A stretch of DNA of 64,000 nucleotides, taken from contig CAVQGM010000001.1 in assembly GCA_963712065.1 (NCBI GenBank), positions 1,054,001 to 1,118,000 on the forward strand, read 5' to 3'. Below are positions 16,784 through 25,641 of the stretch, in pieces. A program made the position numbers and the translations under genes. The notes beneath the pieces are model-generated. The model saw nothing but the letters and a program-made list of their open reading frames with translations. It searched no databases and was not told where the DNA came from. Source of the stretch: CAVQGM01 sp963712065. Its GTDB lineage: Bacteria; Actinomycetota; Acidimicrobiia; Acidimicrobiales; Acidimicrobilacustridaceae. The stretch's first letter is position 1. Each line of letters begins with the position of its first letter.

Positions 16784-17878
16784 ATGTCGGCCATCACCCC
16801 CGCACCAGGGGCCGCACCCGCCGGCGAGCTGGTCGTCACCGACGAGGTCTGGGAGGCCATCGCCGGACGGTCCCGGGCCGGCGGGTTCGTGTTCGCGGTG
16901 CGCACCACCGGCGTCTACTGCCACCCCTGGTGCCCGGCGCGGCGGCCCCATCGGCGCCACGTCGCCGCCTTCGCCGACCCGAGCTCCGCCGACGCCGCCG
17001 GCTTCCGGGCGTGCCGGCGGTGCCGTCCCGACGAGTCCGTCGAACACCCCCACGCCGCGCTGGTCGGCGCCGCCCTCGAGGCGCTCGACGGGCCCGAACC
17101 GCCACCGACCCTCACCGCCCTGGCCGAGGTGGTCGGGGTCAGCCCGTGGCATCTCCACCGGGTCTTCCGGGCTGCGACCGGCTTGTCTCCTCGTGGCTAC
17201 CTCGCCGCCCGTCGCCTGACGGCGCTGGAGACGGCGCTGCCCACCGCCGGGTCGGTGGCCACCGCAGGGTACGACGCCGGCTACGGGTCGTCTCGTGGCC
17301 TGTACGCCGATGCCGGGGCGCTCGGCATGGCGCCGGCCGCATGGCGAGCCGGCGGTATCGAGGGGACCTTGTGGGTCAGCAGGATCGACACCCCACTCGG
17401 CCCGGTCGTGACCGTCGCGTCCGACCGGGGCCTCGTCGCCCTCGAGTTCGGCGAGCCCGACGACGTCCTGCCCGGATTACGATCCCGCTTCCCCCGATCC
17501 CGCGTCGTCGAAGGCGCCGACCCGGCGCTCACCGCTGCCGTGCAGGCCCACTTCGCCGGTGGCGACACGCTCGTCGAGCTCCCCCTCGACCTGCGGGCGT
17601 CGGCCTTCCGGCTCCGGGTCTGGCAGGCCGTGCGCGCCATCCCCCGAGGCGAGACCCGCACCTACACCGAGATCGCGGAGGCGCTCGGCGCGCCCGGGTC
17701 GGTGCGGGCGGTGGCGGGCGCGTGCGCCGCCAACCCGGTCGGCCTGGCCGTGCCCTGTCATCGGGTGGTCCGACGTGACGGCACCCTCGCCGGCTACCGC
17801 TGGGGCGTCGACCGCAAAGCCGCGCTGCTCTCCCTCGAGGCGGGAGGGGGCGACCCCCGCAGCACCGACCACCGCTAG
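16784..17878 (+). CDS. ada: Bifunctional DNA repair protein Ada (methylphosphotriester/O6-methylguanine methyltransferase, AraC-type regulator)
   Basis: The 364-residue protein has all Ada domains. The N-terminal zinc domain contains Cys46, Cys50, Cys77 and Cys80 (VYCHPWCPA ... FRACRRCRPDE), with Cys46 the phosphotriester methyl acceptor. An AraC-type helix-turn-helix follows (LAEVVGVSPWHLHRVFRAAT). The C-terminal O6-alkylguanine transferase carries AVPCHRVVR with acceptor Cys325 and AGYRWGVDRKAALL. In known systems the methylated N-domain turns the protein into an activator of its own gene. The ATG is chosen at the start of a short leader. Its last four bases overlap the convergent OB-fold gene. 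Confidence 0.95.
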   Translation: MSAITPAPGAAPAGELVVTDEVWEAIAGRSRAGGFVFAVRTTGVYCHPWCPARRPHRRHVAAFADPSSADAAGFRACRRCRPDESVEHPHAALVGAALEALDGPEPPPTLTALAEVVGVSPWHLHRVFRAATGLSPRGYLAARRLTALETALPTAGSVATAGYDAGYGSSRGLYADAGALGMAPAAWRAGGIEGTLWVSRIDTPLGPVVTVASDRGLVALEFGEPDDVLPGLRSRFPRSRVVEGADPALTAAVQAHFAGGDTLVELPLDLRASAFRLRVWQAVRAIPRGETRTYTEIAEALGAPGSVRAVAGACAANPVGLAVPCHRVVRRDGTLAGYRWGVDRKAALLSLEAGGGDPRSTDHR

Positions 17879-18225
17879 AGCAGCGTGTAGGCGGGGTTCA
17901 GCAGCACCAGGTGGGTGCGCTCGGTCCGAGCCACACCCTCGAGCAGCACCCCTCGGCCGAGGCCGAGGCCGGGGATCTTCTTGGTGCCGGTGAACACGGC
18001 GTAGGCCCGACCGCTGCCGTCGGAGATGGCGACCTCGAGGCTGGGTGCGCCGGCCCGGGGCACGACCCTCGTCTCCTGCACCTCACCGCAGACGCGCACC
18101 GGGGTGCGCAGCGGCGCCTCGTCGATGCGGGTGACGTCGAGACCGGCATAGCGGTCCTGGAGCCGAGCGGCGTCGAGCTGCTCGACGGTCGCGTTGAGCT
18201 TGCGCTTCAGCTTGCCGAACGCCAC
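17875..18225 (-). CDS. OB-fold nucleic-acid-binding protein
   Basis: The 116-residue protein begins MAFGKLKRKLNATVEQLDA and then forms a compact five-stranded OB-fold (tRNA_anti-like): RVCGEVQETRVVPRAG, LEVAISDGSGRAYAVFTG, KIPGLGLGRGVLLEGVA. Actinobacteria commonly carry a short gene of this kind next to TrkA-family potassium regulators, as here. Its ligand is unknown. The upstream TrkA frame as read continues 143 bases into this gene; a one-base change in a G tract would instead end TrkA six bases before this ATG. Confidence 0.85.
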   Translation of the reverse strand: MAFGKLKRKLNATVEQLDAARLQDRYAGLDVTRIDEAPLRTPVRVCGEVQETRVVPRAGAPSLEVAISDGSGRAYAVFTGTKKIPGLGLGRGVLLEGVARTERTHLVLLNPAYTLL

Positions 18226-18943
18226 GCGGCTCAGCCCCCGCGATCCCGTCGGCCGGGTCGCCCGAGTCGGCCGTGTCCCCGATCAGGATCCGACGCACCC
18301 CGTCCTCGCTCTCGTCGGTGACGAGCACGAGCACCTCGTCGCCCGGATAGAGCACGGTGTCGCCCCGAGGCACGACGAGGTGCTCCTGACGGATGATGGC
18401 GACCACGGTGGAGTCCCGTGGGAAGTCGAGGTCGACGATCTCCTTGTTCTGAGCCGGAGAGTCGTCGGCCAGCGTGACCTCGGACAGCCGGGCCCGGCCG
18501 CCCTCGAACGACAGCAGCCGCACCAGCGAGCCGACCGACACCGCCTCCTCGACGAGGGCGGTGAGCAGGTGGGGGGTCGAGACCGAGACGTCGACACCCC
18601 AGCTCTCGTTGAACAGCCATTCGTTGGCCGGGTTGTTGACCCGGGCCACGACGCGGGGCACACCGAACTCCTGCTTGGCGAGCAGGGAGATCACCAGGTT
18701 GTCCTCGTCGTCGCCGGTGACGGCCACCACGACGTCGGCCTTCCCCGGCTCGGCCAGCACCAGCTCGGACACCTCGCAGGCGTCGGCCAGGAGCCAGGGC
18801 ACGCCGGCGGGCTCGCCGGTGGCCTCGGCCTCCGCCACGCGGTTGGGGTCGGCCTCCACGATCAGCACCTCGTGCCTGGCTCGGTGCAGCTCGTCGGCGA
18901 TGTAGGTGCCGACGTTGCCGCCGCCGGCGATCACGACCCTCAT
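18083..18943 (-). CDS. trkA: TrkA-family potassium channel/transporter regulator (RCK protein 1)
   Basis: The product starts MRVVIAGGGNVGTYIADEL, an NAD-binding RCK_N domain (GGGNVG, VEADPNRV, VVVAVTGDDEDNLV), and has an RCK_C domain from about residue 135 (LVVPRGDTVLYPGDEVLVLV). The conserved part ends near residue 225 at RRILIGDT. The frame as given runs on to 18083, overlapping the OB-fold gene with an arginine-rich tail unlike any TrkA. One extra G in the run at 18235-18239 would end it at 18231. Its ATG overlaps the stop of the second RCK gene (TGATG). RCK proteins gate Trk/Ktr channels by binding nucleotides; no trkH is visible here. Confidence 0.88.
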   Translation of the reverse strand: MRVVIAGGGNVGTYIADELHRARHEVLIVEADPNRVAEAEATGEPAGVPWLLADACEVSELVLAEPGKADVVVAVTGDDEDNLVISLLAKQEFGVPRVVARVNNPANEWLFNESWGVDVSVSTPHLLTALVEEAVSVGSLVRLLSFEGGRARLSEVTLADDSPAQNKEIVDLDFPRDSTVVAIIRQEHLVVPRGDTVLYPGDEVLVLVTDESEDGVRRILIGDTADSGDPADGIAGAEPRGVRQAEAQAQRDRRAARRRSAPGPLCRSRRHPHRRGAAAHPGARLR

Positions 18944-19611
18944 CAGTGACCTCCCGCGTTCGGTCCCGCCGCCAGGAAGGCGTCGAAGGCGTCGATGGCG
19001 TCGCCGGCCACCGCCGCCCACAGCACATCACCCTGCTGGGCGACCACGGTGGGTCCCGGGATCGAGCCGACGCCGAGGCGGGTGAGCCCGGCGATCCGGG
19101 CCGTACCGGCGCGCTCGAGCTCCTCGAGCGGACGCCCGGCCCACGCGTCGGGAACGATGCGCTCCACGAGGCACACCTTGGCCGACGGGTCGATCCACTC
19201 GACCCCCGAGGTGTCGGGCAGGATCCGTCGGAGCGTGCGCTCGATGGCCCACCCCACGGTCGCCACCGTCGGGATGCCGACCCGCTCGTAGATGGCAGCC
19301 CGCCGCGGGTCGTAGATGCGGGCGACGACCCGCTCGATGCCGAACGCCTCCTTGGCGACCCTGGCGACGACGATGTTGGAGTTGTCGCCGTTGGTGACCG
19401 CGGCCAGCGCGGCCGCCTGTTCGATGCCGGCCTTCTTCAGGCGCTCCCGGTCGAACCCGACGCCGACGACGGTGCGGCCCGAGAAGTCCTCGGGCAACCG
19501 GCGGAACGCTGACGACCGGCGATCGACGACGGCCACCGAGTGGCCCTGTTCCGACAGGGCCACGGCCAGACCCGAGCCGACCCGGCCGCATCCCACCACC
19601 ACCACGTGCAC
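18943..19611 (-). CDS. TrkA-family regulator (RCK protein 2)
   Basis: The 222-residue protein has an RCK_N Rossmann domain (VHVVVVGCGRVGSGLAVAL, VAVVDRRSSAFRRL, AVTNGDNSNIVVA) and a C-terminal RCK_C-like domain (residues about 140-215). GTG at 19611 is preferred because AACGGAGAGACC precedes it and it places the first strand at the N-terminus; an ATG at 19644 would add 11 residues. It is translationally coupled to the next RCK gene by a TGATG overlap. Paired RCK genes are typical of the two regulators of a Trk/Ktr system. Here the divergent neighbour is KimA, about 190 bases away. Confidence 0.9.
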   Translation of the reverse strand: MHVVVVGCGRVGSGLAVALSEQGHSVAVVDRRSSAFRRLPEDFSGRTVVGVGFDRERLKKAGIEQAAALAAVTNGDNSNIVVARVAKEAFGIERVVARIYDPRRAAIYERVGIPTVATVGWAIERTLRRILPDTSGVEWIDPSAKVCLVERIVPDAWAGRPLEELERAGTARIAGLTRLGVGSIPGPTVVAQQGDVLWAAVAGDAIDAFDAFLAAGPNAGGH

Positions 19612-19801
19612 GGTCTCTCCGTTCCCTCGGACGAACCGCCGCATCCTAAGCCCGCGCGCGACCTCTCCGACACGGCGGAACCTGACCGGTGTCTGTCGGC
19701 TGTGGGCGGCGCCCGCCGGTGGACTGCCCCTCGGGCTCGGGAGTGCGTAGATTCTGCTGGTCGGCTTCCCCCGGAGCCGTCGGCCGAACCCAGGGAGAGC
19801 G

Positions 19802-21724
19802 ATGTACTCGGCGTTGAAGCGACTGGTCGTGGGCACCCCGATCGCGAGCAGCGACGAGCACCACACCCGGCTTGGCCGACCCACCGCGCTGAGCGTGTTC
19901 GCCTCCGACGCCATCTCGTCGACGGCCTACGCCACCGAGGAGATCCTCCTCGTGATGGTGCCGGTGATCGGCCTGGCCGCCCTCAACAGCCTGGTGCCGA
20001 TCTCGTTCGTGGTCGCCGCGCTCCTGCTCATCGTGATCACGAGCTACCGCCAGACGATCTACGCCTACCCGAACGGCGGCGGCTCCTACGTCGTCAGCCG
20101 CGAGAACCTCGGCGTGCTGCCGTCGCTCGTCGCCGGCGCGTCGCTCCTCGTCGACTACATCCTCACCGTCGCGGTGTCGATCTCGGCCGGCATCGCCGCC
20201 ATCACGTCGGCGTTCGACCAGCTCCGGCCCTACCGGGTCGAGCTCTGCCTCGTCGCCATCGCCTTCATGATGCTGACCAACCTGCGGGGCACCAAGGAGT
20301 CGGGGAAGCTCTTCGCGCCGCCCGTCTACACCTACGTCGTGAGCCTCGCCTTCCTGATCGGGTTCGGCCTCTACGAGGTCTTCATCAAGAACATCCCGGC
20401 CATGGCGCCCGACGTCGAGTCGCTGGTCGAGTTGGCCGAGGGGCACGGCACCGAGATCGGCGCCGACGGGATGCCGCTGTTCACCACCCTCACCGTGCTG
20501 CTGCTCCTTCGGGCGTTCTCGTCGGGCGCCGTCGCCCTCACCGGCATCGAGGCCATCTCCAACGGCGTGCCTGCGTTCCGCAAGCCCGAATCGCACAACG
20601 CGTCCAGCACCCTCATCACCATGGGCCTCATCCTCGGGACGGCCTTCATCGGTCTCTCCGTCGTCGCCCACAACCTCGATCCAACGGTGAGCGAGAGCGA
20701 GACCCTGCTCTCGATCATGGGCCGCTACCTCTACCTCGACGGCCCCAACTCGCTCCCGAGCGGCGTGGGCGACGTCCTCTACTACGTCCTGCAGTTCTCG
20801 ACGTTCGCCATCCTGATCCTCGCCGCCAACACCGCCTTCGCCGACTTCCCTCGCGTGTCGTCGATCATCGCCGCCGACGGCTACCTCCCCCGCCAGCTGT
20901 CGAACCGCGGCGACCGCCTCGTGTTCTCCAACGGCATCGTGGTCCTCGCCGTCGTCGCCGGAGCGCTGATCATCGCCTTCGGCGGCGTCACCAGCGCCCT
21001 CATCCCCCTCTACGCCGTCGGCGTGTTCACCGGCTTCACGCTCTCCCAGGCCGGCATGGTCATCCACCACCGCAACGAACGGGAGAAGGGTTGGAAGCGC
21101 AACCAGACGTTGAACGCCGTGGGCGCCGTCGCCACCTTCATCGTCCTCGGCGTGGTGGTCGTGTCGAAGTTCACCATCGGGGCCTGGGTCCCCGTCGCCC
21201 TGATCCCGCTCATCGTGATCGGCTTCAAGGCCGTGCACCGCCACTACGCGCACGTCAGCCAGTCGATCGCGGTGCCCGAGGGGTACCGGTCGAGGCGACA
21301 CCGCCACACGGTCATCGTGCTCGTCGGCCAGGTGCACCGCGGGGTGCTGGACGCGCTGACCTACGCTCGCTCGCTCGCCCCCGACCGCCTGCTCGCCGTC
21401 ACCGTGGTCCACGACGAGGAGCAGCAGACGAAGATCCAGCAGCAGTGGGACAAGTTCGAGATCCCCGTCGAGCTGCGCACCATCTACTCGCCCTACCGTG
21501 AGCTGGCCGGCCCGGTGATGAGCCTGATCGACGAGCTCGACCAGGAGTGGCCCGACGACATCGTGACGGTGATCGTCCCCGAGTTCGTGTTGGCCCACTG
21601 GTGGGAGCAGCTGTTGCACAACCAGAGCGCCCTCGTGCTGCGGGCCCGGCTGCGGCTTCGGCCCAACACGGTGGTGACGGCCGTACCCATCCACATCTAC
21701 GACCGGGCCGAGGAGCGCTACTAG
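19802..21724 (+). CDS. kimA: KimA-type potassium importer (APC superfamily)
   Basis: The 640-residue protein matches Bacillus KimA (formerly YdaO) along its length: FASDAISSTAYATEEIL near the start, SYRQTIYAYPNGGGSYVVS, SLLVDYILTVAVSISAG, LRAFSSGAVALTGIEAISNG and LIPLYAVGVFTGFTLSQAG. Twelve membrane helices are followed by a cytoplasmic C-terminal domain (residues about 475-640), which dimerises in KimA. KimA is a proton-coupled high-affinity K+ importer, inhibited by c-di-AMP in Firmicutes. The ATG follows a GGGAGAGCG ribosome-binding site. Its position opposite two TrkA/RCK genes supports a role in K+ homeostasis. Confidence 0.88.
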   Translation: MYSALKRLVVGTPIASSDEHHTRLGRPTALSVFASDAISSTAYATEEILLVMVPVIGLAALNSLVPISFVVAALLLIVITSYRQTIYAYPNGGGSYVVSRENLGVLPSLVAGASLLVDYILTVAVSISAGIAAITSAFDQLRPYRVELCLVAIAFMMLTNLRGTKESGKLFAPPVYTYVVSLAFLIGFGLYEVFIKNIPAMAPDVESLVELAEGHGTEIGADGMPLFTTLTVLLLLRAFSSGAVALTGIEAISNGVPAFRKPESHNASSTLITMGLILGTAFIGLSVVAHNLDPTVSESETLLSIMGRYLYLDGPNSLPSGVGDVLYYVLQFSTFAILILAANTAFADFPRVSSIIAADGYLPRQLSNRGDRLVFSNGIVVLAVVAGALIIAFGGVTSALIPLYAVGVFTGFTLSQAGMVIHHRNEREKGWKRNQTLNAVGAVATFIVLGVVVVSKFTIGAWVPVALIPLIVIGFKAVHRHYAHVSQSIAVPEGYRSRRHRHTVIVLVGQVHRGVLDALTYARSLAPDRLLAVTVVHDEEQQTKIQQQWDKFEIPVELRTIYSPYRELAGPVMSLIDELDQEWPDDIVTVIVPEFVLAHWWEQLLHNQSALVLRARLRLRPNTVVTAVPIHIYDRAEERY

Positions 21725-21738
21725 GGATCGGGCGCGCG

Positions 21739-21762
21739 ACGGCCCCTCCGGAGAGGGGCCGT
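21739..21762. terminator. Bidirectional hairpin between kimA and the ferritin-like gene
   Basis: ACGGCCCCTC (21739-21748), a CGGA loop, and GAGGGGCCGT (21753-21762) form a perfect 10-bp stem. It sits 15 bases after the kimA stop and 30 bases beyond the stop of the convergent gene, which is where a shared terminator belongs. The U-tract is weak. Confidence 0.8.
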
Positions 21763-21791
21763 TGCGAGGTCTGGTCGGTCGGGTGCGGTGA

Positions 21792-22937
21792 CTACGAGGC
21801 GGCGGTGCCGAGCTGCGCCTCGCGGTCCTTGGCCAGCTCGTCGAGGCTCTCGTACTCGGTGGAGGTGTCGGCCCAGTCCTCGAACTGGATCACGCCGATG
21901 TCGGTGAACTTCTCGCGCAGCCAGCCGCCGCTGGCGTCGAGCAGCCCGAGCTTCTTGCAGTTCGGGACGATCTTCGAGAAGAGCATGATCTGGAACGGGT
22001 CCTCGAGCTTGTCGCCCCGGAACAGCTTGATCGGCACCCGGGCATCGATGCCCATGCGCTCCCACACCTCGACGGCCAGCAGGCGGTCGCGCATGCGCAG
22101 CGCGGCCTCGAAGGCGAACTCCTGGCGCTCGCGCAGCTCGGCGTCGGAGAGCTCCTCGTAGTACTCCTTGAGCGAGAGCACCCCGAAGGCGACGTGGCGG
22201 GCCTCGTCGCTCATCACGTAGCGCAGCATCTGCTTGAGCAGCGGGTCGGGCGTCATGGCGTGCATGTAGCCGAAGGCGGCGAGGGCCAGGCCCTCGACCA
22301 TGATCTGCATGCCCAGGTAGGTCATGTCCCAGCGGCTGTCGAGCAGGATGTCGTCGAGCAGCAGGCCGAGGTGGTTGTTGAGCGGGTAGTGGCCCGACAG
22401 CTTGGTGTCGAGGTACTTGGCGAACACCTCCACGTGGCGGGCCTCGTCCATCACCTGGGTGGCGGCGTAGTACTTGGCGTCGATCCAGGGCACCGTCTCG
22501 ACGATCTTCGCCGTGCAGAGCAGCGCGCCCTGCTCACCGTGCATGAACTGGCTCAACGTCCAGTTCTGCTGCTCGATGTTCCACTGCACCCACTCCTTGC
22601 CCGTCCAGTTGGCGAGCGGAGTGCCGGTGACGTCGATGCCGAGGAAGTCCCAGTTGGGCTCGGTACCGGAGATGGCGGCGGCGATGGCCTCCTGGTCGAC
22701 GTCGGTCGACCAGTCGAGGTCGGTCTCGCCGTTCCACTGCGAGTTCTTGGCCTTCTCGTACAGCTTGTTGAGGCCCGGCCGAGCACCCTTGGTGTAGTCC
22801 CAGGTGAAGATGGCGTCGGCGTGGTCCTTGACCGAGTGGATGGCCTCGTCGACGCGGGTCTTGTCGAGCGCGATGTCGATGATCGTGTCGAGATCGTTGG
22901 CCTCTTCGCGGCCGATCAGCTCGCGGGTGGACGTCAT
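21792..22937 (-). CDS. Ferritin-like (ribonucleotide-reductase-fold) diiron protein
   Basis: The 381-residue protein is mostly helical and contains two diiron-type motifs, DEARHVEVFAKYL and SDEARHVAFGVLSL, with additional acidic residues (GEQGALL, EGLALAAFGY). This is the four-helix-bundle arrangement of ferritin-like/RNR-like carboxylate diiron enzymes. Possible roles are oxygenase, desaturase or N-oxygenase; the reaction is unknown. The ATG at 22937 follows a GGGGG ribosome-binding site. A TetR gene is divergent with a 6-6-6 inverted repeat between them, so this gene is the likely target of that regulator. Confidence 0.82.
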   Translation of the reverse strand: MTSTRELIGREEANDLDTIIDIALDKTRVDEAIHSVKDHADAIFTWDYTKGARPGLNKLYEKAKNSQWNGETDLDWSTDVDQEAIAAAISGTEPNWDFLGIDVTGTPLANWTGKEWVQWNIEQQNWTLSQFMHGEQGALLCTAKIVETVPWIDAKYYAATQVMDEARHVEVFAKYLDTKLSGHYPLNNHLGLLLDDILLDSRWDMTYLGMQIMVEGLALAAFGYMHAMTPDPLLKQMLRYVMSDEARHVAFGVLSLKEYYEELSDAELRERQEFAFEAALRMRDRLLAVEVWERMGIDARVPIKLFRGDKLEDPFQIMLFSKIVPNCKKLGLLDASGGWLREKFTDIGVIQFEDWADTSTEYESLDELAKDREAQLGTAAS

Positions 22938-22974
22938 CGTGAACCCCCTGGGACGTCGTGGTGTCGCACATGAT

Positions 22975-22992
22975 ACAAACCCTGTCGTTTGT
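22975..22992. promoter_or_regulatory. Candidate TetR operator
   Basis: ACAAAC-CCTGTC-GTTTGT is a perfect six-base inverted repeat with a six-base spacer. It lies in the 90-base gap between the divergent ferritin-like and TetR genes, 38 bases from the former start and 36 from the latter. Size and position fit a TetR dimer site controlling both genes. Confidence 0.6.
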
Positions 22993-23027
22993 CGCAAGGT
23001 CGGACGCGTTCCCTTAGGCTCTCGGCG

Positions 23028-23669
23028 GTGACGAAGCTGCGATGGGGGGACGAGGTGCCGGCCGATGCCACGGCGGCGCGCGCCCGGCTCGTCGACGCCG
23101 CCGAGGCCTGCATCGACCGCCACGGCCTGGCCAAGACCACGGTCGAGGACGTCGCCACCGAGGCCAAGGTCTCCCGGGCCACGATCTACCGCTACTTCGG
23201 CAACCGCGACGAGCTGATCCTGCGGGTGCTGCTCCGGGACCTCGAGCGCTCCACCGACCGCGACCTGGCCGAGTTCTACGACGGCGTCGCCGACCCCATC
23301 GGGTTCGCCCAGGCCACGGTCGACACCGCGGCCTACCTGCTCGCCTCGATCCGCCGCAGCCCGAAGCTGCAGCTGCTGCTCCAACGGGAGTCGGCCGGCT
23401 TCAACGCCGCCATCGCCGGGGCGTCCGACGCCCTCTTCGCCGAGTGGACCGAGGACATCTCGCCCTTCCTCGCCACCGCCCAGGCGTCGGGACTGCTGCG
23501 CGACGACGTCGAACCGGCCGAGATCGCAGAGTGGATCCTCCGCGTGATCCTGTCGCTCCTCATGATCGAAGGGCCCACCGTGCACACCGTGGACGAGGAG
23601 CGACGCCTCCTGCAGACGTTCCTCGCACCCGGCCTGGTGCCGCCCGACGCGTCGCTCCTCAGTCGCTGA
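23028..23669 (+). CDS. TetR-family transcriptional regulator
   Basis: The 213-residue protein has an N-terminal TetR helix-turn-helix (residues about 15-60): RLVDAAEACIDRHG, TTVEDVATEAKVSRATIYRYF and NRDELILRVL. The C-terminal ligand domain is helical, with a hydrophobic pocket and no recognised specificity. The start is a GTG 36 bases after the candidate operator. It is divergent from the ferritin-like gene, the usual arrangement for a local repressor. Its last 11 bases overlap the convergent GH15 gene. Confidence 0.93.
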   Translation: MTKLRWGDEVPADATAARARLVDAAEACIDRHGLAKTTVEDVATEAKVSRATIYRYFGNRDELILRVLLRDLERSTDRDLAEFYDGVADPIGFAQATVDTAAYLLASIRRSPKLQLLLQRESAGFNAAIAGASDALFAEWTEDISPFLATAQASGLLRDDVEPAEIAEWILRVILSLLMIEGPTVHTVDEERRLLQTFLAPGLVPPDASLLSR

Positions 23670-25590
23670 CCGCCGACGCGGGCGGCACCCGCGTCGCGCC
23701 CATCTCGACGCCCCGGTGGAACGCCGGGCCCTCCTCGCCGTGCGACAGGTTGGCGGCCGAGAGGATGACGCCGACGTGCGAGAACGCCTGCGGGAAGTTG
23801 CCGACCATCCGGCTGGCAGCCACGTCGTACTCCTCCGACAGCAGCCCGACGTCGTTGGCCAGCCCGAGCAGCCGCTCGAAGATCGCCTCCGCCTCCTCGG
23901 TGCGTCCGAGCAGGGTCAGGTTGTCGACCAGCCAGAACGTCGTCAGCAGGAACGCACCCTCCCCCGGTGGCAACCCGTCGACGGTGATCCCGTCCCCCTT
24001 CCCCTCGGCCCCCTCCCCCGCAGCCTGTCCGTCGTCGGTGGTCGGGGGATGGACCGGATCGGTGCGGTAGCGCAGCACGAACCCGTCGACGAGCAGGTCG
24101 CGCTGGATCGCCTCGACGGTGCCGACGATGCGCGGATCGGTCGGTGGGAGGAAGCCCACCAGCGCCAGCATCAGCAGGCTGGCGTCGAGCTCGGTGGAGC
24201 CGTAGTACTGCGTGAACGCGCCCACGGCGGGGTCGTACCCGCGCCGCACGATGTCGCGGTGCATGTCGTCGCGCAAGGTGCGCCATCGCTCGAGCGGCTC
24301 GTGAGGTCGTCCCGCCTCGCACAGCTTCACGAACCGGTCGACGGCGACCCACGCCATCACCTTGGAGTGCACGAAGTGCCGGCGAGGGCCCCGCACCTCC
24401 CAGATGCCGTCGTCGGGCTCGGTCCAGACCCGGGACACGTGACCGACGAGGATCCGGGCCAGGTCCCAGAAGTCGTCGGGGAGGTCGTGGCCCAGGCACT
24501 CCTGCGAGTGCAGGAACATGTCCATGACCTCGCCGAACACGTCGAGCTGGAACTGCTCGCTGGCGGCGTTGCCGATGCGCACCGGAGCGCTCCCCTCGTA
24601 GCCGGCCAGCCACGGGACCTCGGCCTCGGTCAGCCGGCGCTCGCCGCCCACCCCGTACATGATCTGGACCCGATCCGGGCTCCCGGCGACCGCCCGTCGC
24701 AGCCACGTGCTCCACGCGAGCGCCTCGTCGACGTAGCCGCACGAGCTCAGCGCCGTGAGCGTGAAGGTGGCGTCACGGAGCCAGCAGTACCGGTAGTCCC
24801 AGTTCCGCACGCCACCCAGACGCTCGGGGAGCGACGTGGTCCCCGCGGCCACGATCCCCCCGGTCGGACCGAAGGTGAGGGCCTTCAGGGTGAGCAGCGC
24901 CCGCCTCACCTCGGCGGCCCACCGCCCCGTGTACCGGTTGCGGCTCGACCACTCGCGCCAGTGGTTGGTGGCCGCGGTCAGGGCCACGTCGGCGTCGAGC
25001 GGGGAGGGTGGGTCGTGGTGCGAGGGGAACCACGTCAGCACGAAGGGGACGCGCTCGCCCTCGGCGACGGTGAACCGGGCCACGGTCGTCATGTCGCGGC
25101 CCTCCAACGCGGCCGGCGTACGGAGCACGAGGGCGTCGGCTCCCCCGACGGCGACCCATCCGTGATCGTCGGAGCGCACCCACGGCACGATGCCGCCGTA
25201 GTCGAAGCGCGTCACGAGCTCCATGCCCATCTCGACCGAGCCCGTCCGACCCTCGACGATGCGGACCAGGGCGGGCGGGCGGTCCTCCCGCACGGGCATG
25301 AAGTCGATCACGGCGACGTCCCCGCCTGGCCCGGTGAACACCGTCTCGAGCACGAGGGTGTCGTCGAGGTACCGCCGCGTCACCGCGGTGGGGCGGGTCA
25401 GCGGGGCGATCTGCCATCGACCGTTCGCCGGCGACCCGAGCAGCGAGGCGAAGCACGCGGCGGAGTCGAAGCGTGGCGTGCACAGCCAGTCGACCGAGCC
25501 GTTCCGGGCGATCAAGGCCACCGTCTCGGTGTCGCCGACGATGGCGTAGTCCTCGATGAGCATGCCGGCGTGCGCGTCCCGAGGAGCCAC
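23659..25590 (-). CDS. Glycoside hydrolase family 15 protein (trehalase/glucoamylase-like)
   Basis: The 643-residue protein has the GH15 layout: an N-terminal beta-sandwich starting LIEDYAIVGDTETVALI and GSVDWLCTPRFDS, then the (alpha/alpha)6 barrel with YRYCWLRDATFTLTAL at about residue 270 and WVAVDRFVKLCE. Actinobacterial members of this subgroup are often trehalases; glucoamylase is the alternative. No signal peptide is present, so it is cytoplasmic. An internal ATG nine codons downstream is an alternative start. It is divergent from zwf by about 50 bases, which fits linking trehalose breakdown to the pentose phosphate pathway. Confidence 0.92.
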   Translation of the reverse strand: MAPRDAHAGMLIEDYAIVGDTETVALIARNGSVDWLCTPRFDSAACFASLLGSPANGRWQIAPLTRPTAVTRRYLDDTLVLETVFTGPGGDVAVIDFMPVREDRPPALVRIVEGRTGSVEMGMELVTRFDYGGIVPWVRSDDHGWVAVGGADALVLRTPAALEGRDMTTVARFTVAEGERVPFVLTWFPSHHDPPSPLDADVALTAATNHWREWSSRNRYTGRWAAEVRRALLTLKALTFGPTGGIVAAGTTSLPERLGGVRNWDYRYCWLRDATFTLTALSSCGYVDEALAWSTWLRRAVAGSPDRVQIMYGVGGERRLTEAEVPWLAGYEGSAPVRIGNAASEQFQLDVFGEVMDMFLHSQECLGHDLPDDFWDLARILVGHVSRVWTEPDDGIWEVRGPRRHFVHSKVMAWVAVDRFVKLCEAGRPHEPLERWRTLRDDMHRDIVRRGYDPAVGAFTQYYGSTELDASLLMLALVGFLPPTDPRIVGTVEAIQRDLLVDGFVLRYRTDPVHPPTTDDGQAAGEGAEGKGDGITVDGLPPGEGAFLLTTFWLVDNLTLLGRTEEAEAIFERLLGLANDVGLLSEEYDVAASRMVGNFPQAFSHVGVILSAANLSHGEEGPAFHRGVEMGATRVPPASAVSD

Positions 25591-25641
25591 CCGGTCATCC
25601 TCTCACCCGACGTCGACCGCCGAGCGGTAGGGTCCGCGTCC

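Noticed and set aside
19646..21694. Minus-strand 682-codon frame opposite kimA
   Set aside because: Histidine/glutamate-rich shadow sequence; kimA is a clear full-length homologue.
23716..25620. Long plus-strand frame running into zwf (over 600 codons before the G6PDH start)
   Set aside because: It mirrors the GH15 gene and has no recognisable domain; the real zwf start is near 25642.
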